NCBI RefSeq assembly: GCF_009363555.1
Contig: NZ_CP045372.1
Span: 3,111,501 to 3,175,500, forward strand
DNA: 64,000 nt
Direction of reading: 5' to 3'
Origin: Sulfitobacter sp. THAF37
GTDB lineage: Bacteria > Pseudomonadota > Alphaproteobacteria > Rhodobacterales > Rhodobacteraceae
The notes under the pieces were generated by a model that did no database searches, was not told the DNA's origin, and saw only the letters and a list, made by a program, of their open reading frames with translations. Below, piece after piece: positions 1 to 8,747 of this stretch; the first letter of the stretch is position 1; each line of letters starts with the position of its first letter. A program made the position numbers and the translations under genes.

Positions 1-436
1 CAAGCGGCACCGCGTAGGAAATGATCTTGATCGTGGCGACCATGCCGCCGTCGCGCATCTGTTGCCAGGGAGGGACGGTTGCGATGGTGATCATCGGATG
101 CACAGCGTTCACCGCCTCAAGTGCTGGCACATCCAGCTCCGCCACCCCCGGCCCCTGGGCCAGCAAGTTGACGCGCCCGGTGAAAGCCCGCGTGAGCTTC
201 AGCCCCTGGCCTTGCCCCAGAACGGCGCGCGCCAGCCGCTCCGCGGCGCGGTCTTCGCCCAGATCGTCCCGATCGAGCCGCGCAACGATCACGGTCTCAT
301 GTCCCGCCTCGGCCAGGGCGTTCACATCCTCCGGTGTCAGCGTCCGGCCCTTGCGCAGACGTCCCTCCCCGGTCTGCACCGAATGGGCCAGCACCGCGCC
401 CTCGGCTTCGGTCAGCGGAACCGGGCCGAATTTCAC
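1..436 (-). CDS. Molybdopterin-binding protein, probably fused to a MobA-like nucleotidyltransferase (partial)
   Basis: The gene begins at a GTG (434-436) and runs off the left edge of the window, so about 145 N-terminal codons are visible. The product starts MKFGPVPLTEAEGAVLAHSV and continues with KGRTLTPEDVNALAEAGHETV. This is the pattern of the MoeA-like molybdopterin-binding domain found at the N-terminus of CoxC-type proteins, which in many alphaproteobacteria continue into a MobA-like NTP transferase; that half lies outside the window. The GTG overlaps the TGA of the upstream xdhC-like gene by four bases (GTGA), which indicates translational coupling. Both probably act in maturing the molybdenum cofactor for xanthine-dehydrogenase or CO-dehydrogenase family enzymes. 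Family assignment is from the visible N-terminus only. Confidence 0.72.
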   Translation of the reverse strand, partial: MKFGPVPLTEAEGAVLAHSVQTGEGRLRKGRTLTPEDVNALAEAGHETVIVARLDRDDLGEDRAAERLARAVLGQGQGLKLTRAFTGRVNLLAQGPGVAELDVPALEAVNAVHPMITIATVPPWQQMRDGGMVATIKIISYAVPL

Positions 437-1398
437 GGGCGCCTCAGGGTCTGGATCATCTCGGCCAGGATGGACACCGCGATCTCGGCCGGTCCGGCGG
501 CGCCGATGTCCAGCCCGATCGGGCCGTGGATGCGCCCGACCCGGTCCTCGGCAAAACCCGCCTCGGCCAGCCGCGCCAGTCGCGACGCATGGGTGCGCGT
601 GCTGCCGAGCGCCCCGATATAAAAGGCGTCTGACCGCAGCGCACAGTGGATCGCCGGATCGTCAAGCTTGGGGTCATGGGTCAGCAGCACCACGGCACAG
701 CGGGCATCCAGCCCGATCTCCTCCAGCGCCGCGTCCGGCCAGTCGTTGACCACCTGCGCATCGGGAAAACGGGCCGCGGCGCCAAAGGCTTCGCGCGGGT
801 CCACCACCACCGGATCGAACCCGGTGGCGCGCGCCATGCCGACCAGATGCTGCGCGATGTGAACGCCGCCCACGATGATCAGGCGCAGCGGCGGGTTGTG
901 GATGGCGATAAAGGTCCCGCCATCCTCGCTGACCCCGGAGCGGTCCATGCGGAACCTGTCCGCGTGCCCCTCCTCGACCAACCTTCGGTGGCTGCCGTCC
1001 AGCGCCACCTCGTAGGCGACCGCCCGCCGTGCCGCCCGCGCGGCCACCAGATCGCGCAGCATCGCCTCGGGCATGCCGCCGTCTCCGACCGGCTCGACCA
1101 GGATGCGGATGTTGCCGCCGCAGGCAAGGCCCACGGCAAAGGCGTCGCCGTCGCTGACACCGTATTCCAGCACACGGTTGCCGCCTTGCTCCAGCGCCTC
1201 CAGCGCCTCGACCACCACCGCGCCTTCGACGCAGCCGCCCGAGACAGAACCTTCCATCTCGCCCTCGCCCGAGACGACCAGCTGCGCGCCCACCCGGCGC
1301 GGCGCGGATCCCCAGGTCTCGATCACCGTCGCCAGTGCCACCCGCTGGCCTGCGTCGATCCATGCCAGGGCCTGTTCCGGTGCTGTCTGCGCTGCCAT
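433..1398 (-). CDS. XdhC family molybdenum cofactor insertion protein
   Basis: XdhC/CoxI family proteins bind molybdenum cofactor and help insert it into xanthine-dehydrogenase-type enzymes. The 321-residue product starts MAAQTAPEQALAWIDAGQ. It has the XdhC N-terminal region (ATVIETWGSAPRRVGAQL, then GSVSGGCVEGAVV) and a C-terminal Rossmann-like half (RLIIVGGVHIAQHL and VVLLTHDPKLDDPAIHCAL, ending GPIGLDIGAAGPAEIAVSI). The start at 1398 is chosen over the longer frame to 1506 because AAAGGA lies just upstream and family similarity begins there. Its stop overlaps the start of the downstream molybdopterin-binding gene. No xanthine dehydrogenase subunits lie in the window, so the client enzyme is unknown. 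Confidence 0.88.
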   Translation of the reverse strand: MAAQTAPEQALAWIDAGQRVALATVIETWGSAPRRVGAQLVVSGEGEMEGSVSGGCVEGAVVVEALEALEQGGNRVLEYGVSDGDAFAVGLACGGNIRILVEPVGDGGMPEAMLRDLVAARAARRAVAYEVALDGSHRRLVEEGHADRFRMDRSGVSEDGGTFIAIHNPPLRLIIVGGVHIAQHLVGMARATGFDPVVVDPREAFGAAARFPDAQVVNDWPDAALEEIGLDARCAVVLLTHDPKLDDPAIHCALRSDAFYIGALGSTRTHASRLARLAEAGFAEDRVGRIHGPIGLDIGAAGPAEIAVSILAEMIQTLRRP

Positions 1399-1593
1399 TC
1401 TGCGATCCTTTCCACCCCGCCTGCCGGGAATGTAATGCGCGGGGCACCCGCGCTCAATGAGATAACACCACGGTGACACCCGCGCCGCCACCGCGACATT
1501 GGTCACAGCGCCCCGGCAGTCCGGCGGTCACTTGCACTGCCGCGCCGCGACAACTACATCTGTCGGCAAGAGATCAACATCGGAGACCCCACC

Positions 1594-1830
1594 ATGCCCA
1601 TGCAAGCCAGTGAGATCGAGGACCTGATCCGCGCGGCCTTTCCCGACGCCCGAATCGTGGTCGAGGGGAATGACGGCGTTCACATGGCGGCGATGGTGGA
1701 GGATGCCTCCTTCAAGGGCATGAACCGGGTGCAGCAGCAACGCGCGGTCTACGCCGCCCTCAAGGGCAAGATGGACGGGGCCAATGGCGAATTGCATGCC
1801 CTGGCCCTGACCACCCGGGCCCCGACCTGA
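1594..1830 (+). CDS. BolA/IbaG family protein
   Basis: BolA-type proteins pair with monothiol glutaredoxins to hold or transfer [2Fe-2S] clusters and are linked to iron sensing and stress morphology. The 78-residue product has the family's usual size, and the signature region FKGMNRVQQQRAVYAAL matches the BolA helix-turn-helix-like segment. It sits 24 bases before the CGFS glutaredoxin gene, a common BolA-Grx4 pairing that supports a joint role. The second codon pair (MPMQ) leaves two possible starts two codons apart. Confidence 0.93.
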   Translation: MPMQASEIEDLIRAAFPDARIVVEGNDGVHMAAMVEDASFKGMNRVQQQRAVYAALKGKMDGANGELHALALTTRAPT

Positions 1831-1854
1831 ACACACTTTATCAAGGACAATCAC

Positions 1855-2217
1855 ATGAGCGACGCCAAGACGCAGATCCAGGACACCATCACCGCCAATG
1901 ACGTGGTCCTTTTCATGAAAGGCACCAAGGAAATGCCGCAATGCGGGTTTTCCTCCCGCGTGGCGGGGGTGCTGAACTACATGGGTGTCACCTATTCCGA
2001 CGTGAACGTGCTGGCGGACGAAGGCATCCGCCAGGGGATCAAGGATTTCTCCGACTGGCCGACCATTCCCCAGCTTTACGTCAAGGGCGAGTTCGTCGGC
2101 GGATGCGACATCATCACCGAGATGACGCTGTCGGGCGAACTGGACACGCTGTTCGATGAAAACGGCGTGACCTATGACAAGGACGCCGCCGACAAGATCC
2201 GCGAAGCGAACGGATAA
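1855..2217 (+). CDS. grxD: Monothiol glutaredoxin, Grx4 family
   Basis: This 120-residue protein is a class II (CGFS) monothiol glutaredoxin, a carrier of glutathione-bound [2Fe-2S] clusters. The active-site motif [10 protein letters not shown] is visible near residue 30, with the single cysteine and the preceding KGTKEMPQ segment. The thioredoxin-fold cis-proline region [20 protein letters not shown] follows and contains the glutathione-binding residues. Length and motif order are normal. It is directly downstream of and co-directional with the BolA gene, so the two are probably one transcript. Confidence 0.96.
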   Translation: MSDAKTQIQDTITANDVVLFMKGTKEMPQCGFSSRVAGVLNYMGVTYSDVNVLADEGIRQGIKDFSDWPTIPQLYVKGEFVGGCDIITEMTLSGELDTLFDENGVTYDKDAADKIREANG

Positions 2218-2288
2218 GGTCCGTCCGCTGATACAACGACCTGCGCGGCGCCTCGGCAGCCACGCAGGTTTCTACCGCGCCGATCCGA

Positions 2289-2570
2289 TCAGGAAACCGT
2301 GCCCGCCGCCTGGCCCGTCGGGCCACGTCCCGGCTGATTACCGCCGCTGCCCGGCACACATTGGTTTCCGGTCGATCCGTCTGCGCAGGTCGGCGGTGGT
2401 GTGCAAGGCTGGGCGCCTGCCACATCCGCGCAGGCTTCGCCGCCCGGGGGATCATACTTTCCTGTAAACACAGGTTCGGCATAGACGACAGAGGGTTCAC
2501 GCTGCGTGGCGCAGGCGCTGAGGGTAAGACTGCAAATCGTGACAACAAGGCTCTTCTGAAAATACGTCAC
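2289..2570 (-). CDS. Small predicted lipoprotein
   Basis: The 93-residue product has an N-terminal hydrophobic signal ending in a lipobox (SLTLSAC, Cys at about residue 19), so it should be lipid-anchored in the cell envelope. The mature part is short and low in complexity, rich in Gly, Pro, Thr and Cys (GEACADVAGAQPCTPPPTC), with no recognised domain. The start is a GTG at 2570 preceded by AAAGGAG about eight bases upstream. Function is unknown. The lipobox and ribosome-binding site are the main support that this is a real gene. Confidence 0.62.
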   Translation of the reverse strand: MTYFQKSLVVTICSLTLSACATQREPSVVYAEPVFTGKYDPPGGEACADVAGAQPCTPPPTCADGSTGNQCVPGSGGNQPGRGPTGQAAGTVS

Positions 2571-2771
2571 AGCATAGGCTCCTTTGTTGACGCCTCGGGC
2601 GCTGGCGCGACCGGCCTACAAAGGCTAACGCAGATCAATTCAAAAACATAGTTTGATGTACCTGCCGCCTGACGACGCCAGAGCGGCGCAGGCCGCCGGT
2701 GCCCTGGCGCGGGCGTCCGACGGGGCCATTTTCACCCCATCGGAGCCATCACGACAAAACGGTCCCGCGGC

Positions 2772-3164
2772 CTATCGACCTGCCTTTTCCTCGACTTCCG
2801 CCGCCAGCGCCTCGGCCCTGGCTGCCAGTTCCGCCAGGGTCTCCTTGACCGACTGCGGCACCACCGGCACCTCGATCCGTTCCGGTTCGATCTTGACGTT
2901 GCGCAGACCGGCCAGTTCCGCCTCGCGCTCGGCCAGTTCCGCTTTCACTTCCGCGATGCGGTCTTCGATGCTTGCCGTCTTGTCGGCCAGCAGCAGGCCC
3001 GCCATCAACAGCATCCGCGCTTCGGGCATCCGCCCCACCTGATCCGACAGCACCTGCGCCTCGTCATCCAGCATCTTGGCGGCCGAATGCAGATAGCTTT
3101 CCTCGCCCTCCTGGCAGGCGACTTCGAACTGGCGTCCGCCGATAGTGATCCGTACCTCGGGCAT
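2772..3164 (-). CDS. zapA: Cell division protein ZapA
   Basis: ZapA binds FtsZ and promotes bundling of protofilaments in the Z ring. The 130-residue product begins MPEVRITIGGRQFEVACQEGEE, the typical ZapA N-terminal domain. It continues with helices (SYLHSAAKMLDDEAQVL and MLLMAGLLLADK) and a long C-terminal coiled coil rich in Glu, Ala and Arg. Its start overlaps the stop of the upstream 166-residue coiled-coil gene by one base, so the two form an operon. The C-terminal tail is longer than in Escherichia coli ZapA, as is common in this family. Confidence 0.88.
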   Translation of the reverse strand: MPEVRITIGGRQFEVACQEGEESYLHSAAKMLDDEAQVLSDQVGRMPEARMLLMAGLLLADKTASIEDRIAEVKAELAEREAELAGLRNVKIEPERIEVPVVPQSVKETLAELAARAEALAAEVEEKAGR

Positions 3165-3664
3165 CAGGCGTCCTCCTCTGATTGGTCCGCGTCGGCGGTG
3201 TCATCCGCGCTGTCCAGCAACGGGCCAAGCGCCGCCAGAATGGCGCTGCTTTCGGCCACGTCGGCGGCGCGGGCGGCGCGCAGCCCTTCCAGTTCGGCCA
3301 GCATTGCCTTGTTGATCAGATGCGCATCGCCGACCCCTTCGGCGTTCGCCTCCTGCAGCGCGGCGCAGGCATCTGTCAGCTGCGCATTGGCACGGCGCAC
3401 CCTTTGCAGCTCGATGTCGAGCTGCGCCATCCGCGCCTGCGTCTCTTCGACCTGCGCGCGCAGACCGGCGGTCTCTGTGTCCAGGCGGGACTTGAGGGTG
3501 CGCACACGCTCGGTCAGCTGCGCATTGGCGGTGCGTTCATCCTCCAGCGCCTGAACCGTCTCGGGGTCCGGTCCGGACGCGGAGGCGTCCAACCCTTCCA
3601 GCCCGGCAGCCACCCGGTCCATCGCCGCGGTGATGCGGCGCTGCAATTCATCTATGTCACTCAT
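3164..3664 (-). CDS. Coiled-coil protein upstream of zapA
   Basis: The 166-residue product is almost entirely predicted coiled coil: long stretches of Glu, Ala, Leu, Arg and Gln in heptad-like spacing (QALEDERTANAQLTERV, then MAQLDIELQRVRRANAQL). It has no signal peptide or enzyme motif. It ends with an acidic tail (DSADDTADADQSEEDA). It lies immediately upstream of zapA with a one-base overlap, which suggests a cell-division or FtsZ-associated structural role, but this rests on context only. I do not recognise a named family. Confidence 0.75.
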   Translation of the reverse strand: MSDIDELQRRITAAMDRVAAGLEGLDASASGPDPETVQALEDERTANAQLTERVRTLKSRLDTETAGLRAQVEETQARMAQLDIELQRVRRANAQLTDACAALQEANAEGVGDAHLINKAMLAELEGLRAARAADVAESSAILAALGPLLDSADDTADADQSEEDA

Positions 3665-3850
3665 TCCCCGGTTCCCTCACGTCCTGTCTGTCCCCGATCG
3701 CATCGCAGCCCGTCACGCCAGGGCGAATCGCCCTGCCGCCACGGTTTCGATTATCCTACCCAAAGGATCGGGCAAATGCGCCCCCCTTTCAGATCAGCGA
3801 CTTGACCGGCGAAGTTGATCCGTCCCGCTCGCCCCGGCCCGCTTGCGCTT

Positions 3851-3877
3851 GAACTTTGGCCCTTGACTGCTATTCAC
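3851..3877 (+). promoter_or_regulatory. Possible promoter of the transketolase gene
   Basis: TTGAAC at 3851 is followed 16 bases later by TATTCA, about 35 bases before the tkt start. The -35-like box matches the consensus in four or five positions and the -10-like box is weak. This is a visual match only. Confidence 0.3.
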
Positions 3878-3912
3878 GGTCACACCCCTGACGCGCTGAA
3901 AGGAAGCCTGCC

Positions 3913-5928
3913 TTGGATCTCGCCGCTCTTGCCAAAGCCCATCCGGACCACTGGTCCAAAGCCACCGCCATCCGCGCCCTGACGCTTGACGCGGTCGTGG
4001 CCGCGAACTCCGGCCACTCCGGCATGCCGATGGGCATGGCCGACGTGGCGACCGTGTTGTTCGAAAAGCACCTGAAATTCGACGCCGCGAACCCGCTTTG
4101 GCCGGACCGCGACCGCTTTATCCTGTCCGCCGGACACGGTTCCATGCTGATCTATGCGCTGCTGCACCTCGTGGGCGACGCGCAATTCCCCATCGAAGAG
4201 CTCAAGAACTTCCGCCAGATGGGCGCGCGCACGGCAGGACACCCCGAAAACTTCCTTGCCGACGCGATCGAGACGACCACCGGCCCGCTGGGCCAGGGCA
4301 TCGCCAATTCGGTCGGCTTTGCCATGGCCGAAGAGATCCAGCGCGCCACTTACGGCAAAAAGGTGGTAGACCACCATACCTATGTCATCGCGGGCGACGG
4401 CTGCCTGATGGAAGGCGTCAGCCAGGAGGCGATTACCCTCGCGGGCCGGCACCAGCTGAGCAAGCTCATCGTGATGTGGGACAACAACGACATCACCATC
4501 GACGGGCCTGTCAGCCTGTCCGACCGCACCGACCAGATCGGCCGCTTTACCGCCGCCGGCTGGCACTGCATCGAGATCGACGGCCACAACCCCGAAGAGA
4601 TCGACGCCGCCCTGACGGAGGCGCGCAAATCCGACAAGCCCACGATGATCGCCTGCAAGACCCATATCGCCCTGGGCCACGCGGCACAGGACACGTCCAA
4701 AGGCCACGGTGCGCTGACGGATGCGGACCAGATGGCAGATGCCAAGGCCGCCTATGGCTGGACAGCGGGGCCCTTCGAAGTGCCCGCCGACGTCAAGTCC
4801 GCCTGGGAAGAAATCGGCAAGCGCGGCGCGCAGGAACGCCAGGCCTGGGAAGAAAGGTTCGACGCGATGCCGCGCAGCAAACGCGAGACCTTCAACCGTG
4901 CGCTCGCCCTCGATCCGCCGAAAAAGCTGAGCGCGACGATCAAGGCCTTCAAGAAACAGATGTCGGAATCCGCGCCCAAACTGGCCACCCGCGCCTCTTC
5001 GGAGAAGGTTCTGGAAGTCGTGAACCCGATCATGGCCGAAACCGTGGGCGGTTCTGCCGACCTCACCGGCTCAAACAACACCAAGACCGGGGATCTGGGT
5101 GTCTTTGACGTGGACAACCGCGCGGGGCGCTATGTCTACTGGGGCATCCGCGAACATGGCATGGCGGCGGCGATGAACGGCATGGCGCTGCACGGCGGCG
5201 TCCGGCCCTATGGCGGCACCTTCATGTGCTTCACCGACTATGCCCGCCCCTCCATGCGGCTGGCGGCCCTGATGAAAATCCCGACGGTCTTTGTCATGAC
5301 CCACGATTCCATCGGCCTGGGCGAAGACGGCCCGACACACCAGCCGGTCGAACATCTGGCGATCAGCCGGGCGACCCCCAACACCTATGTCTTCCGCCCC
5401 GCCGACACGGTGGAAACGGCAGAGGCCTGGGAAATCGCGCTGACCTCCAAGAACACCCCATCCGTGCTGTCGCTGACCCGTCAGGGCCTGCCCACCGTGC
5501 GCAAGGACCACAAGAACAACAACATGGTCGAAAAAGGTGCCTATGTGCTGGCCGAGGCCGAGGGCAAGCGTCAGGTCATTCTGATCGCCAGCGGCTCGGA
5601 GGTCAGCGTGGCGCTGGACGCCCGCGCCCTGCTTCAGGAAGAAGGGATCGGCGTGCGCGTCGTGTCGATGCCCTGCATGGAGCTGTTCGCGGCCCAGGAC
5701 GACGCCTATCGCAAGCGCATCCTGCCCGGCGGGCCCGTGCGCGTGGGCATCGAGGCCGGCGTGCGCCAGGGCTGGGACCAGTGGCTGCTGGGTGAACGCG
5801 GCAAGTTCGGAAAGGCGGATTTCGTGGGGATGGACAGCTTCGGCGCGTCCGCCCCCGCCGAAGAACTGTTCGAAAAATTCGGCATCACTGCACAGAACGT
5901 CGCAGAGCGGGCCAAGGCGCTGCTCTGA
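3913..5928 (+). CDS. tkt: Transketolase
   Basis: Transketolase moves two-carbon units between sugar phosphates in the pentose phosphate pathway using thiamine diphosphate. The 671-residue length is normal. Visible features are the substrate-binding start [16 protein letters not shown], the thiamine-diphosphate motif [13 protein letters not shown] through [10 protein letters not shown], the pyrimidine-domain catalytic Glu region [19 protein letters not shown], and [20 protein letters not shown]. The start is a TTG at 3913, supported by AAAGGAAG six bases upstream and by the family N-terminus ([21 protein letters not shown]). A strong intrinsic terminator follows, so it is probably transcribed alone. 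Confidence 0.97.
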   Translation: MDLAALAKAHPDHWSKATAIRALTLDAVVAANSGHSGMPMGMADVATVLFEKHLKFDAANPLWPDRDRFILSAGHGSMLIYALLHLVGDAQFPIEELKNFRQMGARTAGHPENFLADAIETTTGPLGQGIANSVGFAMAEEIQRATYGKKVVDHHTYVIAGDGCLMEGVSQEAITLAGRHQLSKLIVMWDNNDITIDGPVSLSDRTDQIGRFTAAGWHCIEIDGHNPEEIDAALTEARKSDKPTMIACKTHIALGHAAQDTSKGHGALTDADQMADAKAAYGWTAGPFEVPADVKSAWEEIGKRGAQERQAWEERFDAMPRSKRETFNRALALDPPKKLSATIKAFKKQMSESAPKLATRASSEKVLEVVNPIMAETVGGSADLTGSNNTKTGDLGVFDVDNRAGRYVYWGIREHGMAAAMNGMALHGGVRPYGGTFMCFTDYARPSMRLAALMKIPTVFVMTHDSIGLGEDGPTHQPVEHLAISRATPNTYVFRPADTVETAEAWEIALTSKNTPSVLSLTRQGLPTVRKDHKNNNMVEKGAYVLAEAEGKRQVILIASGSEVSVALDARALLQEEGIGVRVVSMPCMELFAAQDDAYRKRILPGGPVRVGIEAGVRQGWDQWLLGERGKFGKADFVGMDSFGASAPAEELFEKFGITAQNVAERAKALL

Positions 5929-5952
5929 CCTTAGGACCGGAATGCCATCAAG

Positions 5953-5977
5953 GCCCGCCGCCTGCGGCGGGCTTTTT
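5953..5977 (+). terminator. Intrinsic terminator after tkt
   Basis: A nine-base G+C stem (5953-5961 with 5964-5972) is followed directly by five T residues, 25 bases after the tkt stop. Confidence 0.85.
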
Positions 5978-6134
5978 GCCTGTATCCGCGGCACGCCGCG
6001 CATGAGCCTGGTTCCGCCGATCCCGAAGGTTCGGCTGGTCAAGCTCGAAAATCACTCTACCTTAGGTGGTGAAAGATAGCGAAACACATCTTTGCCGCGG
6101 CCCCGCTGCGGCTGCGTGATCTGGAGGAATGCTC

Positions 6135-6302
6135 ATGTCTGTCGCATATCTGACACTCTCCGGCCTGACCGGCATCCTGGTTTTCGTCAGCTGGCTGATC
6201 ATCGGCGGCAGCCTTGGCGGCGCTGCCCTGGGTTATGTCCTGACCGGCAATCTGACGATGGCAGCCCTGGCCGCCCGCATGGCGAAGGTGCGCCAGAGCT
6301 AG
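6135..6302 (+). CDS. Very small membrane protein (55 aa)
   Basis: A 55-codon open frame, product starting MSVAYLTLSGLTGILVFVSW, with one or two hydrophobic helices (LTGILVFVSWLIIGG and LGGAALGYVL) and a basic C-terminus (ARMAKVRQS). The start at 6135 is seven bases after a clear GGAGG. The alternative ATG at 6129 is too close to that site. The Gly-rich GGSLGGAALGY segment suggests close helix packing. It converges with the DUF808 gene, whose stop is two bases away. Function unknown; a YtcA- or MotA-like small inner-membrane protein is only a guess. Confidence 0.6.
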   Translation: MSVAYLTLSGLTGILVFVSWLIIGGSLGGAALGYVLTGNLTMAALAARMAKVRQS

Positions 6303-6304
6303 GC

Positions 6305-7285
6305 CTATGCGGCCTGCCGACCGGTGAACGGCAAGGCGCGCCACAGCGGCGTGATGATCTTCTCTCCCACCGGGATCAGCAGAAGCCCCAGGGCGAGGCC
6401 AAAGATTCCGTCCATCGCGGCGGTCGCCACCCATTCTGTCGCCGCCTCGATCCCCGGCGGAACCATATGCGCCACCGCAACGGCAACGTCGTGAATCCAG
6501 TGGCCCAATGCACCGAATCCAAGCTCTTCAAGCCCGTGAACGATGATCGAACCGCCCACCCAGAGCATCGCGGCGGTGCCGACGATCGTCAGCAGCTTGA
6601 GGAAACCCGGCATCCCCTTCACCAGCATCCGGCCTAGGAATTTCGTCACACCAAGCCGCCCCCGGTTGGCCATGGCAAGGCCCAGATCATCCATCTTCAC
6701 GATCAGCGCCACAGCCCCGTAGACCGCGACCGTGATCATCACGGCCACCACCGCAAGCGTTGCCGCTTCCATCCAGAAACTGCTGGGTGGGATGGCGGAC
6801 AGGGCAATGGTCATGATCTCGGCGGACAGGATGAAATCCGTCTTGATCGCCCCCGCCGCCTTCTGTTCCTCCAGCCGCGCGGGGTCTTCGATGACCTTTT
6901 CCTTGCCCGGATAATCCTCGTGCCCGCCGGAAAGCCCGATGGCATGGGCGACCTTCTCGGCCCCTTCGAAGCACAGATAGGCCCCGCCCAGCATCAGCAA
7001 CGGCGGAATCGCCCAGGGCGCGAAGTTGGACAGCGCAAGACCTGCGGGCAGCAGGAACACCAGCTTGTTGCGCAACGATCCCTTGGTGATGCGCCAGACG
7101 ACAGGCAGCTCGCGCGAGGCTTCGAAACCGTGCAGGTACTTCGGCGTCACCGCCGCATCGTCGATCACGGCGCCCGCCGCCTTGCCGCCCGCCTTGGCCG
7201 CCTGGCCGATCACGTCATCGACAGAGGCCGCAGCCACCTTTGCGATGGCCGCCACGTCGTCCAGCAATGCGATCAGTCCGCTCAT
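6305..7285 (-). CDS. DUF808 (YedI-like) inner-membrane protein
   Basis: The 326-residue product matches the DUF808/YedI family. It opens MSGLIALLDDVAAIAKVAA, carries the conserved AAVTPKYLHGFEASRELPVV segment, then several hydrophobic helices (LVFLLPAGLALSNFAPWAIPP, TLAVVAVMITVAVYGAVAL, LGLALGLLLIPVGEKI). The family is widespread in Proteobacteria; its role is not established, though some members are described as integral inner-membrane proteins linked to stress. Length is normal. It is divergent from the GAPDH gene. Confidence 0.92.
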   Translation of the reverse strand: MSGLIALLDDVAAIAKVAAASVDDVIGQAAKAGGKAAGAVIDDAAVTPKYLHGFEASRELPVVWRITKGSLRNKLVFLLPAGLALSNFAPWAIPPLLMLGGAYLCFEGAEKVAHAIGLSGGHEDYPGKEKVIEDPARLEEQKAAGAIKTDFILSAEIMTIALSAIPPSSFWMEAATLAVVAVMITVAVYGAVALIVKMDDLGLAMANRGRLGVTKFLGRMLVKGMPGFLKLLTIVGTAAMLWVGGSIIVHGLEELGFGALGHWIHDVAVAVAHMVPPGIEAATEWVATAAMDGIFGLALGLLLIPVGEKIITPLWRALPFTGRQAA

Positions 7286-7473
7286 TCTTTCCCCCTGTCG
7301 GTCCCGGCAGAATTAGCCTGCTCCGGGCGCGAGGCAAATCCAATCTCTTCCAGCCTTTACCGCTAACACAAAGGTTTATCGCTAACAGCCGGAAAACAAG
7401 GGCGTTTAGGCCTTTCGCACCTGCAGCACCCCCCGCTATAGAACGCCCAACGCTGCACCCAAAGGATGACCCC

Positions 7474-8475
7474 ATGACCATCAAAGTCGGTATCAACGGA
7501 TTTGGCCGGATTGGCCGCTGTACCCTCAGCCACATCGCCGCAAGCGGTCGTGACGATATCGAGGTGGTCAAGATCAACGCGACCGGCCCGCTGGAAACCG
7601 CGGCGCATCTGCTGAAATACGACAGTGTGCATGGCCGGTTCCCCGGCGAGATCAGCATTGACGACGGCTATATGAACCTGGGCCAGAACGACATCGAAGT
7701 GATGTCGACCTACAACCTGGAAGAGCTGGACTGGCATGGCTGTGACGTGGTCCTGGAATGCACCGGCAATTTCAACGACGGCAACAAGGCCAAGGCGCAC
7801 CTGGATCAGGGCGCCAAGCGCGTGCTGCTGTCGGCACCGGGCAAGAACGTGGACCGCACGGTGGTCTACGGCGTCAACCACGACACGCTGCAGAAATCCG
7901 ACAGGATGATCTCCAACGGGTCCTGCACCACCAACTGCCTGGCCCCCATGGCCAAGGTCATGCACGAGGCCGTCGGCATCGAAAGCGGCCTGATGACCAC
8001 GATCCACAGCTACACCGGCGACCAGCCCACGCTGGATCGGCGGCACAAGGATCTCTACCGGGCGCGGGCGGCGGCCATGGCGCTGATCCCCACCTCCACA
8101 GGTGCGGCGAAAGCCCTTGGCGAAGTCCTGCCGGCGCTCAAAGGCAAGCTGGACGGCACCGCGATCCGGGTGCCGACGCCCAATGTCTCTGCCGTGGACC
8201 TGACCTTTCAGGCCAGCCGCGACGTGACGGTCGACGAAATCAACCTCGCCGCCAAGACCGCCGCCAACGGGTCGATGCAGCGCGTTCTCGGCTACGACCC
8301 CGAGCAGAAGGTCTCGATCGATTTCAATCACACCGAGGAAAGCTGTGTCTTTGCCCCCGACCAGACCATCGTCGTCGCGGGCCGGACCGTGCGGGTCCTG
8401 GGCTGGTACGACAACGAATGGGCCTTCTCGGTCAGGATGGCCGATGTCGCGGTCGCCATGGGTCAACTGGGCTGA
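7474..8475 (+). CDS. Type I glyceraldehyde-3-phosphate dehydrogenase, GapB-like
   Basis: The 333-residue enzyme interconverts glyceraldehyde 3-phosphate and 1,3-bisphosphoglycerate. The Rossmann motif GINGFGRIGR is at residues 6-15, and the catalytic cysteine is C151 in SNGSCTTNC (Gly149 where most enzymes have Ala). After the second strand the sequence is KINATG, with Ala36 at the place where NAD-specific enzymes carry the Asp that binds the adenosine ribose. Bacillus subtilis GapB, which prefers NADP and works in gluconeogenesis, has a similar INAS segment. An NADP-linked, gluconeogenic role is therefore inferred, not shown. The start at 7474 follows AAAGGA and matches the family N-terminus. 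Confidence 0.93.
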   Translation: MTIKVGINGFGRIGRCTLSHIAASGRDDIEVVKINATGPLETAAHLLKYDSVHGRFPGEISIDDGYMNLGQNDIEVMSTYNLEELDWHGCDVVLECTGNFNDGNKAKAHLDQGAKRVLLSAPGKNVDRTVVYGVNHDTLQKSDRMISNGSCTTNCLAPMAKVMHEAVGIESGLMTTIHSYTGDQPTLDRRHKDLYRARAAAMALIPTSTGAAKALGEVLPALKGKLDGTAIRVPTPNVSAVDLTFQASRDVTVDEINLAAKTAANGSMQRVLGYDPEQKVSIDFNHTEESCVFAPDQTIVVAGRTVRVLGWYDNEWAFSVRMADVAVAMGQLG

Positions 8476-8541
8476 CGCTTGCGCAGGGGCAGCCGGGCTG
8501 TCATATGCTGCTGAGGTGTTAGACAAAGGCGGCCCTGCCCT

Positions 8542-8685
8542 GTGACAAACCGTATCGCGCTCTTCCTTGGCCTGGTCATCGTCGCCGCCCTGCTGGCCGA
8601 CGTCGTGTATTTCGGGACCGAACACCTGATCTACCTGGGCAAGAAGCTGTTCGATCTGATCGAATGGATGGCCTTCTGGCGCTGA
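8542..8685 (+). CDS. Very small conserved-looking membrane protein (47 aa)
   Basis: A 47-codon open frame from a GTG at 8542, product starting MTNRIALFLGLVIVAALLAD. It has one clear N-terminal membrane helix (IALFLGLVIVAALLADVVYF), then an amphipathic region rich in aromatic and basic residues (KKLFDLIEWMAFWR). I recall similar very short proteins in other Rhodobacteraceae but cannot verify this here. It lies 66 bases after the GAPDH gene on the same strand and may be co-transcribed. Function unknown. Confidence 0.66.
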   Translation: MTNRIALFLGLVIVAALLADVVYFGTEHLIYLGKKLFDLIEWMAFWR

Positions 8686-8747
8686 CGCAGGTGCCTGCCG
8701 TCATGGCCCGCCCGGATCATTCCGGAAACATCTGCCCCGTTTTCCGC

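Noticed and set aside
2571..2771. 6S RNA downstream of zapA
   Set aside because: 6S RNA often lies beside zapA, and a hairpin exists at 2717-2743, but I see no long closing stem with a central open bubble.
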